Shown in pieces: positions 1 through 8,694 of a stretch of 64,000 bases of DNA; the stretch's first letter is position 1; every line of letters starts with the position of its first letter. Origin of the DNA: Sorangium cellulosum (GTDB taxonomy: Bacteria > Myxococcota_A > Polyangia > Polyangiales > Polyangiaceae); the NCBI RefSeq assembly GCF_002950945.1, contig NZ_CP012673.1, positions 3,824,501 through 3,888,500 of the forward strand, given 5' to 3'. The notes under the pieces were generated by a model, which saw nothing but the letters and a program-made list of their open reading frames with translations, searched no databases and was not told where the DNA came from. Made by a program: the position numbers and the translations under genes.

Positions 1-480
1 GACCGGAACGAGGCGCGGGTGATGCTGGTCGGCGTCGACGACAAGCCGGGCGTCGTGGCGCAGATCTTCAGCGCGCTGGCCGAGGAGAACATCAGCGTCG
101 ACATGATCATCCAGAACGCGCCGAGCTACGGGATCGAGGCGCGGGGGGTGGGCGGCGAGGTGAAGGCGGACGTGACCTTCACGGTCGGCAAGGCGGACCT
201 GCCGCGGGCGAAGCTCGTCATGGAGAAGATCGCCGGGGGCGTGGGCGCGGTGGGCGTCCGGTACGAGGAGGACATCGTGAAGGTGTCGATCGTCGGCCTC
301 GGGATGCGCACGCACGCCGGCGTCGCGGCGCGGATGTTCCAGCTGCTCGCGGCCGAGGGGATCAACATCCAGGCGATCTCCACGAGCGAGATCAAGGTCT
401 CGTGCCTGGTCTCGACGAAGTACGCTGAGCTCGCCGTGCGCGCGCTGCACGATGGCTTCGGTCTCGCCGCCAAGGTGTGA
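1..480 (+). CDS. lysC: aspartate kinase, C-terminal part (cut by window edge)
   Basis: The last 159 residues of aspartate kinase, which phosphorylates L-aspartate in the committed step to lysine, methionine and threonine. Two tandem ACT folds are visible: the first begins at MLVGVDDKPGVVAQIF (base 22 on) and the second at VKVSIVGLGMRTHAGVAARM. The segment GINIQAISTSEIKVS, typical of the feedback-amino-acid site, follows. The frame is open from base 1, so the kinase domain lies outside the window. The stop is TGA at 478-480. A weak hairpin (CCGAC/GTCGG, 525-537) follows the gene. Identification is firm; which amino acid inhibits it cannot be read. Confidence 0.93.
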   Translation, partial: DRNEARVMLVGVDDKPGVVAQIFSALAEENISVDMIIQNAPSYGIEARGVGGEVKADVTFTVGKADLPRAKLVMEKIAGGVGAVGVRYEEDIVKVSIVGLGMRTHAGVAARMFQLLAAEGINIQAISTSEIKVSCLVSTKYAELAVRALHDGFGLAAKV

Positions 481-624
481 CAAAAACTGTGCTACGGTCA
501 TAACGCTCTCGCTGTGAGCGGCCGCCGACACTGTCGGTAAGACTGCTCGCGGCGCGTTGCGTTATGGCGTCGCGATCGCTCCGTGGGGGCGCACGGCGTC
601 GCTTTTGTCGTCGTGGAGGTTCGC

Positions 625-1821
625 ATGCGTAGCAGGGATGTCGGGCTGCTGGGGCTGGGCGCGTTCTGCGCCATGGCGCTTTCGATCAACGCCGGCGGGT
701 GCCAGGCCGAGGGCGGTAGCAACCCGCCGGCGGGCCCGACGGGGACGACCGGAGCAGGCGCCGGCACCGCGGGGACGAGCTCGGGGGAGGGCGGCGGTGG
801 AGGCCTGCCGGAGACGACCGGGACGGGGACCGGAGGCGGCGGGGCGGGGGGTGGAGGGGCGGCGCCGCGGGTGGTGACGATTCAAGAGGTCACCATGGGG
901 ACCGTGACGGACGGCATCGTGGAGGTGAAGGGCGCCGTCGCGATGAGCCCGAAGTTCCTCGTGTCGAAGAGCAGCGCGGGCCGCTGTACTTATGGCGTCT
1001 ACCTTTCAGCTCCAGGACTGACCGAGACCGAAGCTTACTCAGGGATCCTCGCCGTCGATCGCGGCAACGACGCGACGACTGGGACCGACGACGAGCTGTA
1101 CTGCGCGAAGCTCGGCGAGGAGCCGGCAGGAGGCGAGATCCCGGACGACGTGATGCCCGGCGATGTCCTCGACATCACAGGAGAGACCTCATACTTCCTC
1201 TTGAACTTCTGTGGTGCAGACGAGTGCGGTGACCTCGATTGCAATGACCAGGAGCGCGCATGTTACGCTGACGAGGCCATGTGCGCCGACCGCGAGCACC
1301 GATGCTGGGAGGATTGCGGCGACGACCCGCTGCCGTACGTGGAGAGCAAAACTCCTCAGCGACAGCTCGCCTATCTCTCGAAGATGACGAAGGTCGGGGA
1401 GGCGCCCGTGCCCAAGCCGCACCTGCTGAGCAGCCAGGAGGCCGCCTCGCTGAGCGCGTCTGCCGACGGGTCCTTCCATGATCGATGGGGCGGTGTGAAG
1501 GTGCGGGTCAGCAACGTCACGGCTGTGCCTTGGTCTCAAGGGAATGTCGTCAACTTCGGCAACATCCTGGCGGATCTAGACCAGGATGCCGGCTCGGCGA
1601 CGCTCCAGGTCGGCAATAACGTCTACTATCACGGGTACGCGCCCGCGGAGGATGCCTGTCATAAGGGGCCGACGTTCTCGGACGTCACCACGACGTGGGA
1701 GCATATCGATGGCTTCAGCACGCTGGATGGGTGCATCTGGACGCTGCAAGCAGTCGATCCATGCGCTGATTTCTCTCCGGCCAGCGAGCTCTGCGGTACG
1801 AGGACGAACTGTTACGAGTAG
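625..1821 (+). CDS. secreted lipoprotein of unknown function
   Basis: 398 residues. ATG 625 is preceded by GGAGG at 615-619, which favours it over the in-frame ATG at 583. The N-terminus is a lipoprotein signal ending in a lipobox-like INAGGC. It is followed by a long Gly/Thr/Ala-rich linker to about residue 85, a hallmark of myxobacterial surface proteins. The rest is a globular domain with many paired cysteines (for example a CGADECGDLDCND stretch and CWEDCGDD), suggesting disulfides outside the cytoplasm. I do not recognise the family and assign no function. It converges with the minus-strand lipoprotein gene that ends at 1926. Confidence 0.7.
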   Translation: MRSRDVGLLGLGAFCAMALSINAGGCQAEGGSNPPAGPTGTTGAGAGTAGTSSGEGGGGGLPETTGTGTGGGGAGGGGAAPRVVTIQEVTMGTVTDGIVEVKGAVAMSPKFLVSKSSAGRCTYGVYLSAPGLTETEAYSGILAVDRGNDATTGTDDELYCAKLGEEPAGGEIPDDVMPGDVLDITGETSYFLLNFCGADECGDLDCNDQERACYADEAMCADREHRCWEDCGDDPLPYVESKTPQRQLAYLSKMTKVGEAPVPKPHLLSSQEAASLSASADGSFHDRWGGVKVRVSNVTAVPWSQGNVVNFGNILADLDQDAGSATLQVGNNVYYHGYAPAEDACHKGPTFSDVTTTWEHIDGFSTLDGCIWTLQAVDPCADFSPASELCGTRTNCYE

Positions 1822-1925
1822 CCTCTCCTTACCCGAGCGTGCGCCTGGGTCGCAACGGTGGGCGGCGCATAGCGTCAGGACCAGCCTGTCCCGTACGATA
1901 GTACAGCGATGTTGCTCCTGTCTCT

Positions 1926-3545
1926 CTATGGGGCAAACATCGACAAGACGATGTCCAAGCCGCCTTGCGCAGAGAGTCGATCGCGCCCGATCATGAGATC
2001 TCCGCGGGTGGTTGCTCCCAGCCAAATTCGCCCATCCGGCGCCGGAGCCAGGGCAAAACCTGCCTGCTCTTGGTCGTTTCCGAACGCTCTGCTCCATGAG
2101 TGATCGCCGTTCGCCGCGAGCTTCACGAGGTGAATGTCGGTTGCGCCGCGACTGGACAGCGTCTCGCCGCCGAAATTGATCTCTTCATTGAACGATCCAG
2201 TGAAGAGAATGTCGCCATTGGCGTCGACAGCGACTCGGCTCCCCCATGCTCCGGCGCTGCTCTCGAACGATTTGCTCCAGAGTGGCACCTTCGCGCTGCT
2301 GAGCTTGGCGATGAAGATGTCTCGCTCGCTGCTGGCGCTTAATTGCTTGGATCCATCTGTAAAGAAGTTGATGGTCCCAGCGAAGGTGCCCAAGAGCACG
2401 ACGTTGCCGAGGTTGTCACTGGCGACGCTTGTTCCTTTCTGGTCTGCTTCGTCCCCATAGCTGGCCGCCCATACAAGATCTCCGTCGCCCGTATACTTGA
2501 CTATGAAGATGTCGGAGCCGCCACGGCTGGTGAGCGCGTCGCCGTCGAACGCGTTCGTGCCAACAAAGTCACCCGTGGTGATGATGTTGTCGAAGGGGTC
2601 AACTGCGATCGAAGTGACCAAGGGGCCTTCCGCATACTTGGGAAGCGTCTTCCTCCATGTCAGGGCTCCCGTGCTGTCATACTTGTTGATCCACATGTGT
2701 GACGTTTCGTCGGAGCATCCGTGGCAGTCGGCGACTCCAGTGACGATCAGGTTATCGCGGGAGTCGGTGGCGGTATCCTTCGCCGCCGTGTTCATGTCGT
2801 CGTTGAACATCTGACTCCAGAGGAATTCCCCGCGATTGGTGTACTTGGCGACGATGGCAGCGCGCGAGCCCTCGTGGGTGTGCGTCTCTCCTCCCAAGTT
2901 GATGGTCCCCATGAAACCTCCTGCGACGGCTGGGTTTCCCGAAGAGTCAACCGTTACACTGTTGATGCTGCTGACTCCGGCGAGCTTGATGCTCCATAAT
3001 GGGTCGCCATTGTGGCTAAATTTTGCAAGGTAGCTCTCTGTTCTGTTTGCTGAGATTGGTTTGCTTGGATCGAAGGCGATGGTGCCGGAAAATGACCCGG
3101 CAATATAGATGGTTCCCGTGCTGTCGGTCACCACTTTGCTGACGCGTTGATCGCTCGCATCGCCGAAGATTTGTGAGCGTAAGGTGCAGTCGCGTCCGTC
3201 GCAGTCGTCGTCCGCTGCCGTCGCGCATGTCTCTGCGGCCGGTCTAACTTCCCCTTCGCATGGCCCGTACGACGACCCCTCCTTGTTGCACGTTTTCGAG
3301 CCGGCTTTGCAACGCCCGATTCCTTCCGTTTCATCGGGCCCCTCATAGCAACTTTCGACCTCTCCAGGCGCGCAGACGCCGCCTCCACCGTGGCCTCCAG
3401 TCTCACCATATCCACCGGTTCCACCGGTGCCCGACGGCGCGTCTTCGAATTCGTCAAGGCCGAGCGCTATCCCGCAGCCAACGCCTCCTGAGGCAAGTGA
3501 AACAGCAGCCACCATGGATATTTTTCGGATATCACTGGCTCTCAT
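1926..3545 (-). CDS. SBBP-repeat beta-propeller lipoprotein
   Basis: 539 residues. The start ATG at 3545 has GAGGT seven bases upstream. A lipoprotein signal ends at GGVGC and is followed by a Gly/Thr-rich linker. A Cys-rich module then contains VESCYEGPDETEGIGRCKAG and a DDDCDG turn, seen in many myxobacterial surface proteins. From about residue 120 on there are repeated blades such as GTIYIAGSFSGTIAF, PAVAGGFMGTINLGG, IITTGDFVGTNAFDG and ILFTGSFNEEINFGG, each followed by a WSxxF strand. This is the SBBP pattern of a beta-propeller. It is presumably anchored in the outer membrane with the propeller exposed; no ligand can be read. Confidence 0.8.
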   Translation of the reverse strand: MRASDIRKISMVAAVSLASGGVGCGIALGLDEFEDAPSGTGGTGGYGETGGHGGGGVCAPGEVESCYEGPDETEGIGRCKAGSKTCNKEGSSYGPCEGEVRPAAETCATAADDDCDGRDCTLRSQIFGDASDQRVSKVVTDSTGTIYIAGSFSGTIAFDPSKPISANRTESYLAKFSHNGDPLWSIKLAGVSSINSVTVDSSGNPAVAGGFMGTINLGGETHTHEGSRAAIVAKYTNRGEFLWSQMFNDDMNTAAKDTATDSRDNLIVTGVADCHGCSDETSHMWINKYDSTGALTWRKTLPKYAEGPLVTSIAVDPFDNIITTGDFVGTNAFDGDALTSRGGSDIFIVKYTGDGDLVWAASYGDEADQKGTSVASDNLGNVVLLGTFAGTINFFTDGSKQLSASSERDIFIAKLSSAKVPLWSKSFESSAGAWGSRVAVDANGDILFTGSFNEEINFGGETLSSRGATDIHLVKLAANGDHSWSRAFGNDQEQAGFALAPAPDGRIWLGATTRGDLMIGRDRLSAQGGLDIVLSMFAP

Positions 3546-3720
3546 GATGATACCTCTACTGAACGGGTGACGTTGCGTCGGAGCATGTCCTGATCCTTCG
3601 ATAGGGCGCGCAGCACCTATTGCTTCGCCGACGCCCCCATGACCACGATGTCGCCGTCCGAGAACAGCGGCGGAGCTCCGAACCAGCGATGACGTTATGC
3701 GTCGACGACGCCGTGGCGCC

Positions 3721-4113
3721 TCACGGCGCGAGCAGCAGCACCTTCACCTGGCTCGGCACCACCCTCATCCCGGGGCAGTTCGTGCTGTTCTGGAGCGACG
3801 CGCTCGTCAGCCGGGTCGCCGGCATCCCGCGGATCAGCACCGAGAAGGCCCCGGTCAAGTGGCGGCTCGGCCCCATCACCGTGCCCGACGCGACCCCCAT
3901 CGCGACCCCGGCGTTGTCCCCGTTGGTCAGCGGGACCGTCGTCGAGAGGTTGTGCGCCGGCGCGGCCATGAACAGCACATTGTAGACCGCCGGCACCCCC
4001 ATCGGCCCGGCGGCGATGTTCGGGTACGGCACCGGCACCGGCGCCGGCGTGGGCGTCAGGCACACGTCCGGGAGCCCGAGATCGATGCCCATCATCTGCG
4101 TGTTGGCAAACAT
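3721..4113 (-). CDS. DUF4150 PAAR-like protein (type VI spike tip)
   Basis: 130 residues; ATG 4113 with GAGAGGAAG just upstream. The order of short motifs is that of DUF4150 proteins, which resemble PAAR tips: FANTQMMGIDLGLPDVCLTP, then PVPVPYPNIA, NVLFMAAPAHNLST, GDNAGVAMGVASGTVMG and C-terminal NCPGMRVVPSQVKVLLLAP. By family knowledge it caps a VgrG spike and may carry an effector. It is the last gene of a minus-strand run (DUF2169, pentapeptide, DUF3540, DUF4150), 22 bases after the DUF3540 stop. The protein is bare, so any toxin would be a separate protein. Confidence 0.85.
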   Translation of the reverse strand: MFANTQMMGIDLGLPDVCLTPTPAPVPVPYPNIAAGPMGVPAVYNVLFMAAPAHNLSTTVPLTNGDNAGVAMGVASGTVMGPSRHLTGAFSVLIRGMPATRLTSASLQNSTNCPGMRVVPSQVKVLLLAP

Positions 4114-4135
4114 CGCTTCCTCTCTCCAGTTCCGG

Positions 4136-4786
4136 TCAACCGAGGTGGATCTGCGCGCCGTCGAGCTTGACCAGCTCCTCGGCCGTCACGAGGAGGTTCT
4201 CGCCGCGCAGGCTCATGTTCTTCCTCGCCGCGTAGTCGACGCGCTCCGCGCGCAGCTGCTCGAACTCCTCGACATAGCGGTACACCCGCTTCACCCGCTC
4301 GATCACCCGCTCGACGGAGGTGTCGAGCGCCGCCGCCTTCACCTTGACCTTCTCGATCTCGGCCTGCACCGCCGTCCCGAGGTAGGACAGGCTCTCCACG
4401 AAGAGGCTGCCGCGCCGCGCGTTCACCGTCACCTCGCCGGCCACCACCCCGACCTCCTTGCCCGACGCGAAGCTCACCCCTTCGGACGCGCCGACCACGA
4501 ACCGCCCTCGCGGCAGCTTCACGTGGAGATCCCCGTCGAGCACCAGGCTGACGTCGCTGCCCTGCCGCTCCAGCACGGCCAGGATGTAGGCGCCGCGCTC
4601 GGGCAACACCGAGACGAGCACCACGTCGCCGGCCACGGGCTCCACCATGCAGCTCACGGCCCGACGGGCCTCGATCTCGGCGGAGCCCGAGGCCACCACG
4701 AACGCGCCCTCCGCGGCGCGCACCACGCGGCCCGCCTCCTGGTAGGCCACCTCGGGCTCGATCTTCCTCGCAACGTTGTTCCGCAT
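4136..4786 (-). CDS. DUF3540 protein, type VI accessory
   Basis: 216 residues. GTG 4789 and ATG 4786 are adjacent; ATG 4786 is preferred because GGAGG lies four bases before it. The protein has an N-terminal beta-rich half with ARRAVSCMVEPVAGDVVLVSV and a strand-rich middle (SLVLDGDLHVKLPRGRFVVG). A charged helix follows at about 125-190, then a short C-terminal strand ending KLDGAQIHLG. This matches DUF3540, found next to DUF2169 and DUF4150 genes in type VI loci, where it probably helps assemble the spike complex. That role is inferred from neighbourhood. It is cotranscribed with its neighbours by spacing (18 bases after the pentapeptide gene). Confidence 0.8.
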   Translation of the reverse strand: MRNNVARKIEPEVAYQEAGRVVRAAEGAFVVASGSAEIEARRAVSCMVEPVAGDVVLVSVLPERGAYILAVLERQGSDVSLVLDGDLHVKLPRGRFVVGASEGVSFASGKEVGVVAGEVTVNARRGSLFVESLSYLGTAVQAEIEKVKVKAAALDTSVERVIERVKRVYRYVEEFEQLRAERVDYAARKNMSLRGENLLVTAEELVKLDGAQIHLG

Positions 4787-4804
4787 CACGCCTCCCGCGC
4801 CGGA

Positions 4805-5869
4805 TCAGCCGGCCTTGTCTCGAAGTCTGTCCTGCCAGGTCTCCGCCTCGGCGAGCGGCTCGTCATCCCCCAGAGCGAGCGCGCGGCCCGTGAAGACGGT
4901 CCCCTCGTCCCGCGTCCGGTGAAAGCGCGCGCGGAAGAGCCTGGCCCCCGTGAAATCGGCCCGCCGGACGTCGGCATGGGAGAAATCGGCGTACGTGAGC
5001 TCGGCGCCCGGGAAGCGGGCGCGCTCGCAGCGCGCGCGGTGCCAGATGCTCTGCTCCATGCTGGCCCTGGAGAGGTCGGCGCCTCCGAGCTCGGCGTCGA
5101 CGAAGAGCGCCTGCGTGAGCGTCGCGCCCCGGAGGCTCGCGTCCGTCAGGTTGGCCTCGACGAAGATCGCATTCGCCGCCAAGGCGCCGTCGAGCCGCGC
5201 GCCGGTGAGGTTCGCGCCCTTGAAACCGCACTGCGCGAGCGTCGCGCCGCTCAGGTCCACGCCGGTGAGATCCGCCTCGGTGAACTGGCTCCGGGTGAAG
5301 TCCATCCGCGAGAGATCCATGCCCACGAATCGCCCCCCGATGAAGACGACGCTCCGGCAGCGCGCCCCGGCGAGCGCGACCGTCGTCATGTCCGCCTTGA
5401 TCAGGTGCGTGAACGTAAGCCGCGCGCCCGAGAGATCCAGGTGCGTCACCTCCGCATCGGCGAGCACCGTGCGATCCAGGCTCGCCCGCGCGAGCCTCGC
5501 GCCGGTGAACCTCGAGCTCGCGAACGCCGCGAGGATCAGATCGGCGTCGGTGAGATCGGCGAGCGACAGATCGGACTCGGCGACCTGCGCCGCAGCCCAG
5601 TTGGTCCGGGCCAGCTTCGCCTGCGAGGCGATGCACCGGTGCATCGCCACTTGATGCAGGTTGGCGCCGGTCAAATCCGCCCCCGTGAGGTCGCACGCCG
5701 TGAGGATCGACTCCTTGAAGGAGGCCCCGGCGAGGCGCGCCCCGCGGAAGCTCACCTGCTCGAGCAGCGCGCCGGAGAGGTCGGCCCCGCCGAGGTCGGC
5801 CCCGTCGAGGCAGGCGCCGGTGACCGCCTCGCCCGCCTTGATCGTCGCGATGAGCTCAGCCCTGTCCAC
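4805..5869 (-). CDS. pentapeptide-repeat protein, type VI locus
   Basis: 354 residues; GTG 5869 with GGAGG eight bases upstream. Almost the whole chain is A(D/N)LxG/x pentapeptides (for example GADLGGADLSGALLEQ, ANLTGARLDGALAANAIF), predicting a right-handed quadrilateral beta-helix. Phenylalanine or methionine recurs at the centre position, as usual. A short non-repeat tail follows from about residue 325. The start overlaps the end of the DUF2169 gene by 14 bases, so the two are translationally coupled. Pentapeptide proteins beside DUF2169 and DUF3540 are known in type VI clusters; the likely role is structural or adaptor. DNA-mimic activity as in Qnr proteins is possible but not indicated. 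Confidence 0.85.
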   Translation of the reverse strand: MDRAELIATIKAGEAVTGACLDGADLGGADLSGALLEQVSFRGARLAGASFKESILTACDLTGADLTGANLHQVAMHRCIASQAKLARTNWAAAQVAESDLSLADLTDADLILAAFASSRFTGARLARASLDRTVLADAEVTHLDLSGARLTFTHLIKADMTTVALAGARCRSVVFIGGRFVGMDLSRMDFTRSQFTEADLTGVDLSGATLAQCGFKGANLTGARLDGALAANAIFVEANLTDASLRGATLTQALFVDAELGGADLSRASMEQSIWHRARCERARFPGAELTYADFSHADVRRADFTGARLFRARFHRTRDEGTVFTGRALALGDDEPLAEAETWQDRLRDKAG

Positions 5870-8516
5870 GCGACCTCCGCGGCACCTGCCGCACCTCCGT
5901 GACGTTCGCCTCGTCGAAGCGCGTCCGCTCGTCGCCGAGCACCTTGGTGAGATCGGCGCGGAAGAGGTTGGCCCGGGTGAAGTCGGCGCCCATCAGCTTC
6001 GCCTTCTGGAGGACGCCCATCATCAGATCGGCGCACGTCAGATCGGCGTCCGAGAGGTCGGCGCGGACGAACCGCGCCTCGCGCGCGGCGATCCAGGCCA
6101 TCCTGGCGCCGCGCAGGTCGCACTCGCTGAGATCGCTGCCGTTCATCCGCGCCTCGGTGAAGTCGGCGCCGGCGAGGCTCGTCCCCCGGAGGTTCGCGCC
6201 GGTGAGCGTGGCGCCGCGGAAGTCTGCGCCGTCGAAGGCGCACTCCTTGACCATGCGCAGGTTCTCCAGGGAGGCGCCCCGGAACACGGCGCCTCGACCC
6301 TCCGACGAGAAGAACGCTGTCGAGATCAGCCGCGCGCCGGAGAGGTCGACCCCGTTGAGCTTGCACTCGATCAGCGTGGACCTCGAGAGATCGGCGCCGG
6401 TGAGCCTGGACCCCGTGAGATCGACCCGGAGCAGCGTGAGCAGCTGCGCCAGGGAGCCGGAGAGGTCGTTGTCGCCCAGCGTGGCCTCGGAGAGGTCCGC
6501 CAGCGTGAGCTCCGCGCCGCGGAACGACGCGCCCGTGAGATCCGCCTGGTACAGCACCGCGCCGGACAGGTCGGCGCCGGAGAGGTCGGCCCCTCGGAGC
6601 TTCGCCAGCCCCAGGTTCGCCTCCTCGAGCCGCGCGCCGCGAAGCGTGGCCTGGCAGAGGTCGGCGCGGGCGAGTACGGCCCGCTCGAGGCCGGCGTCCT
6701 CCAGGTCGGCGCCCGCGAGGCTCGCGCCCTCGAGCAGCGCGCCGGTGAGGTTCGCGCCGCGGAGATCGAGGCCCGAGAGATCCGCGCCGGTCAGATCGCG
6801 CCCGGCGAGCGAGCGCCCCGCGCGGTGCGCCTCGACGACCTCTTCGCGGAGGTGTCGCGTGGCCTCGAGCCGCCCGGCCGCGGGTCCGAGGTGCGCGGTC
6901 TGCCGATATCCCTCGAGCACCTGCGCCTCCATCGCCGCGAGCTGCCGATCGAACGCGGGATCCGCGAGGCTCTGCTCCAGCTCGGCGTTCGGGTAACCGG
7001 CGTTCGCGAGCAGCGTCGCGAGGTCCTCCAGCCGCTCGCGCTCGGCCTTCGCCGAGAACTTCGGCGGGCCGGCGGCCTGCCTCATCGCGTCCTCGTGGAG
7101 CGCGTCGTAATCCATGCCGGCCGCGGCGTAGGCCGCGCGCGCCTCGGCTTCCGCCTTCGCGCGGCGGCCCTCCGCCTCGGCCTGCTCCCGCTCGGCGCGC
7201 GCCTCCAGCTCCTCGACGAACGGCGCGAGCTCCTCGATGTCGGGGACGGCCTCCTCCGCGGCGGGCTCCTCGGCCTGCTCGAGGCCGAACTGCGCCGGGT
7301 CGAGCCCGAGCTCCACGACGGTCGCGTGCGCCTTCCGGCGGTTCTCCTCCGCCCTGCGCCGCGCGCCCGCCTGGAGGTTCTTCCGGAGGAGATCGTCGCT
7401 CTTCAGGAGCCGCTCCACATCGGACTCGTCGCGCGGCGGCCGCGCTCCCGGGGGGAGCGCCGTCAGGAGATCGCTCTCGCGCAGCGAGGCCAGGTGTCCC
7501 TTCTTCGGGTCGAGGCGCTGCCTCAGCACCTCGCGGTAATGCTCCACCGGCTTCGGTTCGCCGAGCGCCTCTGCGCCGATCACGATGTGCAGCACGTCGG
7601 CCGCGTCGTCCTCGTCGACGAGCGCGAGCCCACGGAACAGGAGGATCCCGCGCTCGGCGTGCGGGAAGAGGTGCACCGTCTCGAGGTGCATGGCCACCTC
7701 GCTGAACCTCTCTTCCTCTCCGCTCTTCCGGTTGATGAACGCCCGCGCCGCGAGCCCTGGCAGCGCCGCCTCGATGACCGCCCTGTCCGGGTGCATGTTC
7801 TCCAGCACCATCGGCTCGTCGCCCCGGAAGAACCCCTGGATCTGCTGGTCTTCCGGCGCGGCGTTGAACACGCCGAGATCCGTGTCCTCGGCGAAGCCGG
7901 GGAACCGCTCCTTGAGCCATTTCTGGTCGTAGGTGCCGATCTTGGCGAAGCGTTGCGGCCACATGAGGTCGAGCGGGCCGAACCCCGCCGGCGCGGGCTG
8001 GTCGCGCGGCGACGTGATCAGCGGCTCGGGCAGCTCGATGTTCGGGAGCGGGTGGATCTCACCCGCGTCGGTCGCGACCGGCTGGGCCCCTTTGCCCACC
8101 GGGTTCGGCGCGAACCCCGGCCCGCCGAAGGCGCGCTCCCACAGGATCGGCATCTCGGTGAACGGCTCTGGCTCGGTCGGCACTCCGCGCCGCCAGGACC
8201 GGTCGCCGATGGCGTAGAGCGTCTTGTCGACCGCGCCGAGCCGTGCCCTCACCGCGCAGGCCGGAGCGCGCCCTCCGCGCGGGTAAGCTCGCCCGGAGAT
8301 CAAGAGCTCTCCCCGCGGCTTGGGCATGCCCATGTCGAGCACGGCGTCATTGCCGAGCTCGGCCGCGCTGAACTTCCAGAGGTCGACCTCGGACAGCAGG
8401 GCTGCCGGCGGGCCGAACGAGAAGAAGGCGAGGATCGTGACCGACAGATAGCAGTCCTCGCCGTCCTCGAAGACCCGGTGAAGGAGGCCGAGCTTCTGGG
8501 GTTTGATCGTCTTCAT
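5856..8516 (-). CDS. DUF2169 domain with pentapeptide-repeat C-terminus
   Basis: 886 residues from ATG 8516 (MKTIKPQKLGLL), the usual N-terminus of DUF2169; a GTG at 8546 is an alternative, and neither has a clear ribosome site. The DUF2169 region spans about 1-330, with WERAFGGPGFAPNPVGKG and HPDRAVIEAALPGL. A charged helical section rich in Glu/Ala/Arg (about 390-520) follows, then about 300 residues of pentapeptide repeats. DUF2169 proteins accompany VgrG/PAAR-like genes and are thought to act as adaptors that load effectors on the spike. The gene opens the operon that ends with DUF4150 and lies 178 bases downstream of Ro60 on the same strand. Confidence 0.85.
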   Translation of the reverse strand: MKTIKPQKLGLLHRVFEDGEDCYLSVTILAFFSFGPPAALLSEVDLWKFSAAELGNDAVLDMGMPKPRGELLISGRAYPRGGRAPACAVRARLGAVDKTLYAIGDRSWRRGVPTEPEPFTEMPILWERAFGGPGFAPNPVGKGAQPVATDAGEIHPLPNIELPEPLITSPRDQPAPAGFGPLDLMWPQRFAKIGTYDQKWLKERFPGFAEDTDLGVFNAAPEDQQIQGFFRGDEPMVLENMHPDRAVIEAALPGLAARAFINRKSGEEERFSEVAMHLETVHLFPHAERGILLFRGLALVDEDDAADVLHIVIGAEALGEPKPVEHYREVLRQRLDPKKGHLASLRESDLLTALPPGARPPRDESDVERLLKSDDLLRKNLQAGARRRAEENRRKAHATVVELGLDPAQFGLEQAEEPAAEEAVPDIEELAPFVEELEARAEREQAEAEGRRAKAEAEARAAYAAAGMDYDALHEDAMRQAAGPPKFSAKAERERLEDLATLLANAGYPNAELEQSLADPAFDRQLAAMEAQVLEGYRQTAHLGPAAGRLEATRHLREEVVEAHRAGRSLAGRDLTGADLSGLDLRGANLTGALLEGASLAGADLEDAGLERAVLARADLCQATLRGARLEEANLGLAKLRGADLSGADLSGAVLYQADLTGASFRGAELTLADLSEATLGDNDLSGSLAQLLTLLRVDLTGSRLTGADLSRSTLIECKLNGVDLSGARLISTAFFSSEGRGAVFRGASLENLRMVKECAFDGADFRGATLTGANLRGTSLAGADFTEARMNGSDLSECDLRGARMAWIAAREARFVRADLSDADLTCADLMMGVLQKAKLMGADFTRANLFRADLTKVLGDERTRFDEANVTEVRQVPRRSRGQG

Positions 8517-8694
8517 GAGGAGGTGCTTCGCGCGGCGGGCGCGCACGCCCCACGGGCTCGGGGGACGACGTCACCCGAGGCCGTGAGGCTGACTCTGGAT
8601 CATGGCACCGCGGACAAAGCGGCGGCGCCACTCTCACCGACCCGCTCGCGTCCGTCAACGCTCACGGCGATGCGATCGTGCCTGGCTCGAGCGT

